DNA of 64,000 nt, taken from contig NZ_QLZR01000001.1 of NCBI RefSeq assembly GCF_003289955.1, positions 744,001 to 808,000 on the forward strand. Direction: 5' to 3'. The translations under genes were made by a program, and so were the position numbers. The stretch is from Planococcus halotolerans (GTDB lineage: Bacteria; Bacillota; Bacilli; Bacillales_A; Planococcaceae). This document shows, piece by piece, positions 24,109 to 32,506 of the stretch (the first letter of the stretch is position 1; each line of letters opens with the position of its first letter). Under the pieces are notes generated by a model. The model had not been told where the DNA came from, did no database searches, and saw nothing but the letters and a program-made list of their open reading frames with translations.

Positions 24109-24633
24109 ATGTTCTTTATTCAAATGTCCGGATTTCCCGGCTCTGGAAAATCAGCACTTTCACGTGAAATCGCACAACAGTTTGGCGCAGTTATTGTGGA
24201 CCACGATGTCGTCAAATCTTCTTTGATGGAATCGATCGAGGACGCGCCGATCGATTCAAAGCTTGCCGGCAAGATTGCCTACAACATCGATTGGTCGCTG
24301 GTCGAATTCCATCTCTCACAGGGATTCAATGTCATATTGGACAGTCCGTGTTTGTACAATGAACTTGTCGAAAAAGGAATTTTCTTGTGCGAAAAATATA
24401 ATGCTACTTATAAGTATGTGGAATGCTACTTGGACGACATGGACGAAATCAACCGGAGATTAAAGACCCGCAACCGGATGGTTAGCCAAATCGGAGAAGT
24501 CCTTTCGTCGGAAGCTTTCACTTACACAATCGCCAACAGCAAAAAGCCTGTCGGATATGAAATCCTGACCGTCAATACCGACCAACCTCTAGAAGCGTAT
24601 TTGCAGGAAGTAATCAATTATTTAAAGACATAA
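24109..24633 (+). CDS. AAA-type P-loop kinase
   Basis: A 174-residue cytoplasmic P-loop protein of the AAA_33/zeta-like small-molecule kinase class. It has Walker A GFPGSGKSALS (residue about 8), a DHDVVKSSLM motif that follows strand 2 as in shikimate/gluconate-type kinases, ILDSPCLYNELVEKGI and a lid-like RRLKTRNRM. ATG 24109 follows GAGGAA; the upstream in-frame ATG (24070) has no ribosome binding site. The substrate is unknown. A similar, independently placed kinase is at 15845. Confidence 0.85.
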   Translation: MFFIQMSGFPGSGKSALSREIAQQFGAVIVDHDVVKSSLMESIEDAPIDSKLAGKIAYNIDWSLVEFHLSQGFNVILDSPCLYNELVEKGIFLCEKYNATYKYVECYLDDMDEINRRLKTRNRMVSQIGEVLSSEAFTYTIANSKKPVGYEILTVNTDQPLEAYLQEVINYLKT

Positions 24634-24730
24634 ATGCATAAGAAAATCTTTATTCGCATAAAAGAGGCAGTACTGGCAATGAAATACGTGGAATTGGGCA
24701 AGAAACAGGTGTATTTCTGAAGTGCTGCAA

Positions 24731-24914
24731 TTCTATGAGCGGTATTTTGTATTCTATGATCACTCATTGGGTTCTATGATCACTCATTGCATTCTATGAT
24801 CACTCATTGGGTTCTATGATCACTCATTGCATTCTATGATCACTTATTAGGATTCTATGATCACTTATTAGGATTCTATGATCACTTATTAGGATTCTAT
24901 GATCACTCAGCCGA
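24731..24914. repeat. 20/21-bp intergenic tandem array, word TTCTATGATCACT
   Basis: Nine units start at 24731, 24752, 24772, 24792, 24812, 24832, 24853, 24874 and 24895 (steps 21, 20, 20, 20, 20, 21, 21, 21). This is the most homogeneous array. Units 2-5 alternate between ends GGG and GCA, making two copies of a 40-bp dimer, and the units at 24832, 24853 and 24874 are identical. The core contains the palindrome TGATCA. It lies between convergent genes. The rest of 24634-24967 holds nothing I can support. Confidence 0.9.
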
Positions 24915-24967
24915 TTTCAGCTTAAAATAATTCTGTCCACTTCGCTTTTCCAGTAACGGCACAGCGA

Positions 24968-25321
24968 TTATTCAGTCTCCATAAACAATGACGGGTCCAA
25001 TTCTTCACTTTCAATGACGATTGCGGTCAGTCCGTTTTTCGACTTGGTTTCATGCCATTCGCCTTTTACCCAGAACACAGCGTCTCCAGACTCAACGTTA
25101 ATATATTCTTCACTCTCCCCGCGAACAGATCCTTCCCCAGTTAAAACCAGCAACAGCTGCGGCACAACTGCCTGGTGGTATCCGACGATGCCGCCCTCTT
25201 CCAAATACATACAGCCTATGTTGGCCGCCTTATCTGTTTGAATAACGCGGGACATAATAAAATCGGAACCGAATTTCGAGATTTTTTTACCGTTGTTCTT
25301 ATCAAATTTATAAATCTCCAT
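24968..25321 (-). CDS. Cupin-domain protein
   Basis: A 117-residue single-domain cupin. The body reads MYLEEGGIVGYHQAVVPQLLLVLTGEGSVRGE, then INVESGDAVFWVKGEWHETKSKNG, which matches cupin motifs 1 and 2 with His in YHQ and in WHE as likely metal ligands. ATG 25321 is preferred because AGAGG lies 7 bp upstream; the in-frame upstream ATG at 25360 lacks one. Enzymatic or binding function cannot be assigned. It stands alone, converging on the array. Confidence 0.85.
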   Translation of the reverse strand: MEIYKFDKNNGKKISKFGSDFIMSRVIQTDKAANIGCMYLEEGGIVGYHQAVVPQLLLVLTGEGSVRGESEEYINVESGDAVFWVKGEWHETKSKNGLTAIVIESEELDPSLFMETE

Positions 25322-25383
25322 TATGTACCTCTTTCTAATTGCACTTACTTTTTTATTCACTAAGCTGATTTATCGAAACAATT

Positions 25384-26058
25384 CTACCTTTTCTTCACAA
25401 AATAACTCTTTCGGCTCGGCAACTCCAGACAGTTTAACTGCCCGCCATAAGCCGCTCCGCCGTCGATGCCGATTATATTATTGTCACCAAAATAGATATC
25501 ATTACTGCCTTCTCCCCGCAGCAAAAATGCCGGAGTGTGGCCGAATACAACCGTCTTTTCGCCTTCGTAGACTTCATAAAACTCTTCCCGTATCCATATC
25601 AAGATATAAGGGTCAGTCTCCTGAACCGGTATGCCGGGCTGAACACCCGCATGCACAAAAATGTAATCGGCTGTCTCATGGAAAAAGTCCATCTCTTTAA
25701 TAAAGGCGATATGTTCCCAAAAGGAGTCTGATGTCGGTAGCTCGGCATCTTTGATTGACGGATCGTAGCTCTGCAAAGTGGGAATAGCACCATTCCTCGC
25801 CCATCTCTCCAAGGCAGCGGGTTCACCGTCCGCTGCAGCCAGCATCATCGCGTCATGGTTGCCGCTCAACACAATTGCGCCCAGCTTTTTCAACTCGATG
25901 ACCCGCTCCAACACACCTTTTGAATCCGGACCGCGGTCCACATAATCTCCAAGTAAAATCAGCTGGTCTTCGGCAGCATCATACCCCGCTTTTTGCAACA
26001 GCTCCTCAAAAAGTTCAAGCTCTCCGTGAATGTCACTGATCACCAAAGTTCTTTTCAT
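25384..26058 (-). CDS. PPP-type metallophosphoesterase
   Basis: A 224-residue phosphoesterase of the bacterial PPP/ApaH type. All signature blocks are visible: VISDIHGELE, LLGDYVDRGPDSKG, LSGNHDAMML, FVHAGVQPG and FGHTP. These supply the bimetal ligands and the catalytic His. Relatives include PrpE (Ap4A hydrolase) and lambda-phosphatase-like protein phosphatases, and the substrate is not decided by sequence. ATG 26058 is preferred, with GGGAG about 10 bp upstream. Confidence 0.88.
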   Translation of the reverse strand: MKRTLVISDIHGELELFEELLQKAGYDAAEDQLILLGDYVDRGPDSKGVLERVIELKKLGAIVLSGNHDAMMLAAADGEPAALERWARNGAIPTLQSYDPSIKDAELPTSDSFWEHIAFIKEMDFFHETADYIFVHAGVQPGIPVQETDPYILIWIREEFYEVYEGEKTVVFGHTPAFLLRGEGSNDIYFGDNNIIGIDGGAAYGGQLNCLELPSRKSYFVKKR

Positions 26059-26114
26059 GAATAACACACTCCCTCGCTATACCTTCTTGATTGCCAGTAA
26101 CCGATTTCCTTTAT

Positions 26115-26651
26115 TTAAAGTGACTCTGTTCTCTTTGCAATAATTCCTTTCACAAATGCTTCCTTAAAATCTGTGTATTCTTTTATCCCTTTAGCAGCAT
26201 TTTTCAAGTACGCAAATTTAATCTCCTGATATTGAGTTCTGGCTTCCACATTTAAATTCAGATAATCTCTAAAATAGATCAGGTTATCCCAGAGTTCTCC
26301 ACGATATTCAACCAGATGGATGAAATGGGTCTTTTCCTGATACGTATCATCCGAAAACTTTGCCAGCACGATTTCGCCTGGTCGTTCCACTTTCAATCGG
26401 AGGAAACCTGTTTCCTGAAACGCCTGCAGCAACTCTTGATCCACTTGACCCAAGTCGTTAACTCCAACGACTAAATCCAGAATCGGCTTTGCAAGCATAC
26501 CTTTGATCGCCGTGCTGCCAATATGTTCTATACGTTTTTCCTCAAGCCCAGTATTTTCAATCAGCTCTTTTTGCACGCGAATAAATTCTTCATGCCACTC
26601 GGGCGTATAGTCCACTACCCTTACTTCGTCCTGTTTAAGGCCCAGTTTCAT
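26115..26651 (-). CDS. GrpB-family protein (nucleotidyltransferase-like fold)
   Basis: A 178-residue GrpB/UPF0157 protein. The family pattern is complete: VVDYTPEWHEEFIRVQKEL, then IEHIGSTAIKGMLAKPILDLVVGV (a nucleotidyltransferase-like GS motif with two acidic residues), and HFIHLVEYRGELWDNLIYFRDYLN. Function is not established for the family; a minimal nucleotidyltransferase or CoaE-associated role has been suggested. The start at 26651 follows GGAGGGGGAG. The GNAT gene upstream ends at 26672, so the two are probably an operon. Confidence 0.87.
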   Translation of the reverse strand: MKLGLKQDEVRVVDYTPEWHEEFIRVQKELIENTGLEEKRIEHIGSTAIKGMLAKPILDLVVGVNDLGQVDQELLQAFQETGFLRLKVERPGEIVLAKFSDDTYQEKTHFIHLVEYRGELWDNLIYFRDYLNLNVEARTQYQEIKFAYLKNAAKGIKEYTDFKEAFVKGIIAKRTESL

Positions 26652-26671
26652 AAAACTCCCCCTCCATACAA

Positions 26672-27142
26672 TCAAACCAACGCTTTCAAAAAATGACTTC
26701 GCTCTTCATCTTTCCAGTCCACTTGATAGCCCATCTTCTTATAAAATTCAATCGCGCTATGCCACTCGTTGTTTGTCTCCAAGACCAGCTCTTTGTATCC
26801 CAGCTGCCTTGCTGTTTCCTCCAGCTTTCGCAGCATCGATTCGGCCAGGCCGCTGCGTCTATGAGACTGTTTCACAGACATCCGCTGGATTCTTCCGGCA
26901 GTTGCGCCTTCTTTGGTTAATGCTCCTGTGCAGACGACATTATTGTCTTGGAGACCGATCAGGAATACGCCGCCATCCCGACTGTAGTTTTGAATGATAT
27001 TCCTTAGATCCGGATTGAAGGAATGATCCAAAAATCCGAACCGCTCTTCCAGCCCGTCGAGGATCAATTGCCTCGCCGCTTCTTCATATTGCTCAGTTAC
27101 AGGCACGATTTGTATAGACTGCTGAAGATTATTAATGTTCAT
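26672..27142 (-). CDS. GNAT-family N-acetyltransferase
   Basis: A 156-residue acetyltransferase with motif A IQRMSVKQSHRRSGLAESML and motif B LVLETNNEWHSAIEFYKKMGYQ, preceded by VVCTGALTKEG. This is a typical stand-alone GNAT. It is upstream of grpB-like on the same strand with a 20-bp gap. Substrate unknown. Confidence 0.88.
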   Translation of the reverse strand: MNINNLQQSIQIVPVTEQYEEAARQLILDGLEERFGFLDHSFNPDLRNIIQNYSRDGGVFLIGLQDNNVVCTGALTKEGATAGRIQRMSVKQSHRRSGLAESMLRKLEETARQLGYKELVLETNNEWHSAIEFYKKMGYQVDWKDEERSHFLKALV

Positions 27143-27252
27143 TTCTCTATTCCTCCAAATTTCCCTCTATTCGTATCACATTTCCGTTAACTTCCGGGCC
27201 GCTCCTTTTTGTTCAAGGTTCCTTAAATCCAAAAATCCCTATTTTTAATCTT

Positions 27253-27540
27253 TTAAATAAACGTGAACATGCCGAACAATATTGCAGCTATCGGAAACAG
27301 TATAAACAGCCAGTTTAATGCTTGCAGAACCCATATGCCAGAAGGCTTTTCTCCTTCTGTTTTCTTGATGTACCAAAAAGAAATGAAACCCAGTAATGGA
27401 GTTAATAATTGCAATCCTCCTCCATAATTGGGAGGAGCCGCATCAACTAATTCTTCTATCAAGAAAGAAAAGAGAACGAGATTAATCAGCAGCAGTATTA
27501 AGGGAAAGCGTAAGTTGAATTTTTTCTTGGAAAAATTCAT
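27253..27540 (-). CDS. Small membrane protein of unknown function
   Basis: A 95-residue protein with three membrane helices: LRFPLILLLINLVLFSFLI, LQLLTPLLGFISFWYI and ALNWLFILFPIAAILFGMF. The N-terminus is basic (MNFSKKKFN). No family recognised. It is 49 bp downstream of the MFS gene on the same strand and may share its transcript. Confidence 0.72.
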   Translation of the reverse strand: MNFSKKKFNLRFPLILLLINLVLFSFLIEELVDAAPPNYGGGLQLLTPLLGFISFWYIKKTEGEKPSGIWVLQALNWLFILFPIAAILFGMFTFI

Positions 27541-27589
27541 TTAAACGACTCCTTAAGTTTTTATGTACGAAAACCGGTACAAGCGGATG

Positions 27590-28831
27590 CTAAACCAGCA
27601 CTTCATTGTCAGCTTCTTCTTCCTGGTAGAATTCAGCCCGTTGCGGTTTGAAAACAAAGTATGAAAAGACAAAGGCCGAGAGCAGCATAATCACCGCAAG
27701 CGCTATAATCGTAATTCGCAGGGAAATGACGTCCGCCAAGATCCCGATTCCCAGGATGAAAATCACCTGCAAGCCGCTTTGAAGCAACTGAAAAATGCTG
27801 GTGACTCTTCCCATCAACGCAATCGGAATATTGTTTTGATAAAACGTGGAGATGCCGGCATTCATGAATACATTGAAAAAACCTAAAATCAGAAATCCTA
27901 TCGTGATGGACAGGAACGACCAGGAAAATGCGTAAATGACATAGCCGACCGCCGTCATCAGTACTCCCAGCACAATCATCATTCTCAGGGAAAATTTAGA
28001 GGAAAAGACAGAAAGCAGAATGCCGCCGCTCACCGAACCGATTCCGGTGATACTGATCAACAGGCTGTAATCCACTTCTGACAGCCCGATCACCCGCTGC
28101 GTAAAAACTACTTCCTGGGCATCCATGGCGAACGAGAAAACCATGACTAAAATAAAGCCGAGATAAATAAATGCTATGTATTTGTTTTTGGAGATGAATT
28201 GATTAACTGCTGTGAAGTCGCTCTTTACCTGGGAAAAGGTCAGCGAAGGAATTTTCTCCCGGTCTATTTCTTCCTTCTCGGGCAGCCTCATAAGCAGGGT
28301 GGCGGCAATCACAAAGAATACTGCGTTGATCCAGAGCGTCATGTGAATGGAGCTTAGCAAAATCAGCGTACCACCAATGGCAGGGCCAATGATGAAAGCG
28401 CCGGAAGAAGTGACGGAACGGATGGAATTGAATCTTTTTCTCTTCATTTTTGGTACAAGCATTGTCGTATAGGTCACGGAAGAAGGTCCAAAAAAAGACT
28501 TGGCAACACTGAGGCATAACAAAATCGTGTAAATCCCGACGATGTTTGGCGCAAATGGAAGCAATGCGATGAATCCCGCCCGCAACAGATACGTTGCAAT
28601 AATCACTCCTTTCTTGCTGCGGTAATCGATAAAGCTCCCGGTCCAGAACTTCGTTAAGATATTGACGATTGGCCCTATAATCCAAAGACCTGCCACAGCT
28701 GCAGCGGAACCGGTCATTTGGTAAACGATGATATTGATGGCGACTAGATAGATGAAGTCGCCGATGCCGGCAATTCCAAGTGAAGTCAGCAATACCGCCG
28801 GATCTTTCCATTCTTTTAGTCTTTCATTCAA
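27590..28831 (-). CDS. Major facilitator superfamily exporter
   Basis: A 413-residue transporter with twelve predicted helices. The first helices read VLLTSLGIAGIGDFIYLVAINIIVY, and a motif-A-like loop is WTGSFIDYRSKKGVIIATYLLR between helices 2 and 3. The loop after helix 6 (RLPEKEEIDREKIPSLTF) is cytoplasmic. Layout and the second-half GIGSVSGGILLSVF are those of the MFS_3/drug-exporter-like branch (for example YfmO/YcxA types). Substrate cannot be assigned. Start ATG 28831. Confidence 0.88.
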   Translation of the reverse strand: MNERLKEWKDPAVLLTSLGIAGIGDFIYLVAINIIVYQMTGSAAAVAGLWIIGPIVNILTKFWTGSFIDYRSKKGVIIATYLLRAGFIALLPFAPNIVGIYTILLCLSVAKSFFGPSSVTYTTMLVPKMKRKRFNSIRSVTSSGAFIIGPAIGGTLILLSSIHMTLWINAVFFVIAATLLMRLPEKEEIDREKIPSLTFSQVKSDFTAVNQFISKNKYIAFIYLGFILVMVFSFAMDAQEVVFTQRVIGLSEVDYSLLISITGIGSVSGGILLSVFSSKFSLRMMIVLGVLMTAVGYVIYAFSWSFLSITIGFLILGFFNVFMNAGISTFYQNNIPIALMGRVTSIFQLLQSGLQVIFILGIGILADVISLRITIIALAVIMLLSAFVFSYFVFKPQRAEFYQEEEADNEVLV

Positions 28832-29047
28832 TCTGAATCCACCTCACTGAACATCTTCTCGGAATACACCCTTTTACAAAAAACTTATTTTTTATAATAT
28901 TAGCATTAATTTCCATCAGTATAAAAAGAACTTTTATAGCTGTTCTTCATTCAACGTATATAAAAGAAGGGGAAAAATTCCTGAATCCCGAATTACTTCA
29001 ATAGCAAGTAATCACGTAAGTACAGCCGGCAGAGGAGGAAGTTGTAT

Positions 29048-29488
29048 ATGACAGAGAAATTCCACAAAGTTCAGGACGTACTGGATACTTACAAATCAGC
29101 CATCTACAAACAGGATGCTGACAAATTTCTCGCCATCTACAATCCGGATATCCATATTTTCGACAGCTGGAATAAGTGGGAGAGTAGAGGGATTGCGGCT
29201 TGGAAAGAAAATGTGGCGGAGTGGTTCAATGGTTTGGGCAAGGAAAACATTTTGCTCCAAGTGGATTTTAATGACGTCGTAATCGAAGAAGATGAAAAAG
29301 CGGCATTCGTGCATTGCGCGGGTACTTTTGCTGCCCACGATGAAGATTCGGATGAGACACTGCGGCAAATGACCAACCGGTTCACTTTCGGCATGAAAAA
29401 GGTCAATGAGTCCTGGAGCATCGTTCATGAGCATTCATCTTTGCCTATCGACATGGATACCGGAAAAGGGATTTTTGACTCGAAATAA
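29048..29488 (+). CDS. NTF2-like/SnoaL-type protein
   Basis: A 146-residue cone-barrel protein of the NTF2-like superfamily (DUF4440/SnoaL-like). It has KVQDVLDTYKSAIYKQDADKF at the N-terminal helix, IYNPDIHIFDSWNKWESRGIAAWKENVAEWF, then strands ending GTFAAHDEDSDETLRQMTNRFTFGMKKVNESWSIVHEH. Members include ketosteroid-isomerase-like enzymes and binding proteins with no known activity. ATG 29048 follows GAGGAGG. A single gene followed by a strong terminator. Confidence 0.85.
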   Translation: MTEKFHKVQDVLDTYKSAIYKQDADKFLAIYNPDIHIFDSWNKWESRGIAAWKENVAEWFNGLGKENILLQVDFNDVVIEEDEKAAFVHCAGTFAAHDEDSDETLRQMTNRFTFGMKKVNESWSIVHEHSSLPIDMDTGKGIFDSK

Positions 29489-29492
29489 AAAT

Positions 29493-29525
29493 AAAAGGGA
29501 TTGCCGCGGCAATCCCTTTTGGTTT
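29493..29525 (+). terminator. Terminator of the NTF2-like gene
   Basis: AAAAGGGATTGCC and GGCAATCCCTTTT form a perfect palindromic stem with a minimal loop, followed by T-rich sequence. Confidence 0.85.
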
Positions 29526-29586
29526 TTGATAAATGTGCGAGGACTTGTCCTGAAGGCAATTCCGTTTGAACCCAGTAACAATACCC

Positions 29587-30201
29587 TTATCGAAAGATTT
29601 TTAAAAGATCTTCGAAACTATCGATGGCTTCATCATACTCGTTTACTTGTCCGAATCCGAAACTTGCGTATACAAAAGGAATTCCAGCGAACTTGGCTGC
29701 CTTCAAATCCCCTTCTGTATCTCCTACATAAACCGGAGATGATAAATTATTTCTTTCAATGACCAAGTTGATATTTCCCCCTTTTGAGAGACCGGTTCGC
29801 CCCGGATTTTCAAAATCCCCAAAATACTTCTCCAAGTCATGATACTTGTAGAAAGCTTCTATATAACCTTCCTGGCAATTGCTCACAATATATAGTCGAT
29901 ATCTTTGTGATAGCTTTTCAAGAACTTGCTCTACATTTTCATAAAGCCTTCCCCCTTGTTTTGCCAGGAATACATTTTCCACTTCGCTGCATTCTTTTAC
30001 TAATTGCCCACGTTCACTCTCACTTAATGCAGGAAAGAGTTTCCGGCTTATTTCGTTCATCTGCAATCCCATCGTTGCTTCTAAATCTTCTCTGCTTAAT
30101 TGCTGTTTCTCCTGCTTTTTCAGAATGCTGTTCCAAGCCAACAGCACAGTGTCTACAGAATTCCAGAGAGTTCCATCTAAGTCGAAAATGATACTATCCA
30201 A
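29587..30201 (-). CDS. HAD-superfamily phosphatase (phosphoglycolate phosphatase-like)
   Basis: A 204-residue HAD subfamily IA hydrolase. Motif I is FDLDGTLW at the N-terminus, motif II IVSNCQEG, motif III around GRTGLSKGGN and motif IV VYVGDTEGDLKAA. A small helical cap follows motif I. The start is taken as TTG 30201 because AAAAGGAG lies 10 bp upstream and the phosphatase fold begins at once; an ATG at 30252 directly after the stop of the preceding lipoprotein gene would add 17 residues foreign to the family. Substrate unknown; it is likely in the operon of the lipoprotein gene. Confidence 0.85.
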   Translation of the reverse strand: MDSIIFDLDGTLWNSVDTVLLAWNSILKKQEKQQLSREDLEATMGLQMNEISRKLFPALSESERGQLVKECSEVENVFLAKQGGRLYENVEQVLEKLSQRYRLYIVSNCQEGYIEAFYKYHDLEKYFGDFENPGRTGLSKGGNINLVIERNNLSSPVYVGDTEGDLKAAKFAGIPFVYASFGFGQVNEYDEAIDSFEDLLKIFR

Positions 30202-30252
30202 TTTTCCACGGCTCCTTTTTGCTGCTTGTTCTTCTACAGGCAGGAACATCAT

Positions 30253-30747
30253 TTACTCCACATCCAACGCAACTACATAACTCGCCTGCCCCTGCTCCCA
30301 ATGCGCAAAAATCTCGAAAAGCGTCGGACCCTCATGCTCGGACAGATCGAATGCAATGGGATATGCAGTGCGGTTGCCCGCTTCGTCCCAGACGAACAGT
30401 TGATAGGACAGCGGCGGTTTGCCGAATTCCAGCGTGACATCTGCCTGAGGCTCGACTTTCCGTGCGTTGTCCGTGCTTATCATTTCGTGCGGCGGATCTG
30501 ATGACGCCTCGACCCCGACCATCGATTCCTCTTCCGAATCGTAATAACTCCAGCTGTATACTCCCCGGAATGTCCGGATGGTGTCGTCGCCGATTTTCAG
30601 TTCAAGAGCCGGTGGTGTTCGGGACTGTGAATGGATGGGCTCCGACTGATCGGCCTGGTCGCCTGCTTGCTTGTCAGTCGTTCCGCAGCCATAAAGCAGC
30701 ACCGCAACGGTAAACAACCCGACAATAATTCTAAACTTCTCCCGCAT
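30253..30747 (-). CDS. Lipoprotein of unknown function
   Basis: A 164-residue predicted lipoprotein. The signal peptide MREKFRIIVGLFTVAVLL ends in the lipobox LLYGC, so Cys is lipidated and the mature chain is outside the membrane. The mature part starts with a polar linker (GTTDKQAGDQADQSEPIHSQ) and continues with a beta-rich domain ending QASYVVALDVE. The ATG at 30747 follows AAAGGGG; an in-frame ATG at 30789 would bury the signal peptide. Fold and function not recognised. Confidence 0.82.
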   Translation of the reverse strand: MREKFRIIVGLFTVAVLLYGCGTTDKQAGDQADQSEPIHSQSRTPPALELKIGDDTIRTFRGVYSWSYYDSEEESMVGVEASSDPPHEMISTDNARKVEPQADVTLEFGKPPLSYQLFVWDEAGNRTAYPIAFDLSEHEGPTLFEIFAHWEQGQASYVVALDVE

Positions 30748-30800
30748 CTTGTCAGCCCCTTTGCTGCAGTAGTCGACTTCCATGCCCAAAAGGTTCCAGC

Positions 30801-31304
30801 TTAGCGTTCACGGGTAATTTCCATAAGCCATTTCCGCTCTCCGTTGATTTTCTTTATCTTTTGAAAGCCGCATTTTTCGTAGCAGCGGATGGCACGCGGA
30901 TTGGTCAATTCGGGGTCGACCGTGACAGCGTCAGCTCCTTTTTCATTAAAAACGAAGCTTAGAAATTCAGTGAGCATTTGCGTGCCGTAACCTTTGCTGA
31001 AAAGTGCCGGTTCACCGATAAACTGGTCGATGCCGTAAATAGTTTCTTCTATAGAATAGCCATAGCTTTTATAATCTTCATCCGTTAGCCGGTAGCATTG
31101 CATAAACGCGAACGGCTTACCCTCTGTTTCGGCGATATAGGGTTCCACCGCAACCGCGCCATCAATTCGGGGACCATATTTTTCGCGTATTTGAATGGTA
31201 CTCAGCGGCGCGTCGGGATCCCCGAAAAATTCAAGGACTTCCTTCGTGTTGAGCCATTTTGACATCAGCTTCAAATCTTCATGACTCATTTTGCGCATTT
31301 CCAA
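30801..31304 (-). CDS. GNAT acetyltransferase resembling aminoglycoside 6'-N-acetyltransferases
   Basis: A 167-residue GNAT protein whose central part (PYIAETEGKPFAFMQCY, then YGIDQFIGEPALFSKGYGTQML) is the layout of AAC(6')-I type enzymes, in which GIDQFIG precedes the acetyl-CoA loop. Motif B is VTVDPELTNPRAIRCYEKCGFQ. The similarity concerns fold and motifs; resistance activity is not shown. The start is a TTG at 31304 after GGAGG; ATG 31298 is the alternative. It lies 14 bp downstream of a nucleotidyltransferase gene, also a class that includes aminoglycoside-modifying enzymes. Confidence 0.8.
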   Translation of the reverse strand: MEMRKMSHEDLKLMSKWLNTKEVLEFFGDPDAPLSTIQIREKYGPRIDGAVAVEPYIAETEGKPFAFMQCYRLTDEDYKSYGYSIEETIYGIDQFIGEPALFSKGYGTQMLTEFLSFVFNEKGADAVTVDPELTNPRAIRCYEKCGFQKIKKINGERKWLMEITRER

Positions 31305-31318
31305 TATTCCTTCCTCCT

Positions 31319-32155
31319 CTACAGCACCAAAGCCAGTGCCCGGCTCACTATTTCACTGTTATCATCCATTCCAACCCGCTCGCTCATTGTTTTATTGAGC
31401 CGGGTGAATTCCGTCGATATGCTTTCGAGCGCCGTCAATATACTGCTCGGATGACGGCCCGCTTCCCAACTGGCCAAGCGCTCCAGCTGGTCTTCAGTTA
31501 GGCGGCTCCTCGACCCTTCGATTTTCGACCAAACCTGATAGGGACTGTCGAGATGCCGTCCCATTTCCATATACCAGCCGTATGCTGTGAGCCAGCGGAC
31601 GCTGTCGAGATTGGCAAGCGCGTAATAAGGTTCGCCCCTTCTGGCTGCGCGGTAAGTTTCATGGATGAACGCCAGCATCTTCGTGCGCCAGAATTCCACT
31701 TCCGCAGGCGTGATTTTGTAGACGGCCTCTTCCGACAGCTGACGGATCGGCTCAAGAATGCTATGCGGATCATAGAGGATCTTCATACCTTTCATCCAAA
31801 TCGACGGTTTGAGATCGTCGGCGGTGTGGTACCAGGAATCAACTTTAACAAAGCAGTCGTAATGGCTGACAATCACGGGCGACGCCGCAATTCCTTCAAA
31901 AAACAGCACATTGCCCCACTTCCCTGCACGTCCGAACTTATCGGCAATAAAACCTTCCAGCTTTTCGGGTTTCACGACGGTATGAAGGTCTATGTCCGAG
32001 TAGCTGTCCGCATTCCCCTTAGCGAGGGAGCCGGCCAGATAAATTGCAAGTACATCAGAATCCTGCTCGAGATCCTGCCGAATTCGGTCCAACAACTGAC
32101 GCCTCACTTCGGGTAATTGACTGTCACGCTGCAAATTTTTTTCTTCATTTGTCAT
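31319..32155 (-). CDS. Nucleotidyltransferase (pol-beta fold, AadE/ANT-like)
   Basis: A 278-residue protein with the minimal nucleotidyltransferase signature IYLAGSLAKGNADSYSDIDLHTVV (GS-x-K-G, then D-x-D), and further acidic residue about 70 residues later. The C-terminal half is helical (KMLAFIHETYRAARRGEPYYALANLDS), as in streptomycin or aminoglycoside adenylyltransferases and in lincosamide enzymes. Substrate unknown. It precedes the AAC(6')-like GNAT gene by 14 bp, so the two are probably co-transcribed; no resistance is claimed. Confidence 0.83.
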   Translation of the reverse strand: MTNEEKNLQRDSQLPEVRRQLLDRIRQDLEQDSDVLAIYLAGSLAKGNADSYSDIDLHTVVKPEKLEGFIADKFGRAGKWGNVLFFEGIAASPVIVSHYDCFVKVDSWYHTADDLKPSIWMKGMKILYDPHSILEPIRQLSEEAVYKITPAEVEFWRTKMLAFIHETYRAARRGEPYYALANLDSVRWLTAYGWYMEMGRHLDSPYQVWSKIEGSRSRLTEDQLERLASWEAGRHPSSILTALESISTEFTRLNKTMSERVGMDDNSEIVSRALALVL

Positions 32156-32317
32156 CTCTTAGTCCTCCTGCCGTTTCTGTATATATCCATATCATTCCAT
32201 TCGATTTACATAGAAGCAACATTTTTTGGTACAAAAGAAGGAGATTTACAGATAAAAGAAGAAGAAATAGAAAAAGCCGCCCTTTTCAGGACAGCTTCAG
32301 CATTTCTTCTATTAACA

Positions 32318-32506
32318 TTAACCATCAATCCAGCCGGGTTCATCAGCGCTCGTTTTTTCACCTGATTTATTGTCACTGGATTTCTTGTTGTTTTTGCTAG
32401 TGTACGGCTTAAAGCTCTTGGCTTTATTGGATCCCGCTTTCCAGCGATTCCAGCCTTTTTTGCCAGTTCCCTGGTTGGTGCCGCTTTTTTTCTTTTCTTT
32501 TGCCAT
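32318..32506 (-). CDS. Small basic, Lys/Gly/Ser-rich protein
   Basis: A 62-residue protein without hydrophobic helices, rich in Lys, Asn, Gly and Ser (MAKEKKKSGTNQGTGKKGWN...). It is probably disordered and nucleic-acid-binding, but this is inferred from composition only. ATG 32506 has GGAG 8 bp upstream; a longer frame to 32623 has no ribosome binding site. Low-complexity makes homology hard to judge. Confidence 0.55.
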   Translation of the reverse strand: MAKEKKKSGTNQGTGKKGWNRWKAGSNKAKSFKPYTSKNNKKSSDNKSGEKTSADEPGWIDG

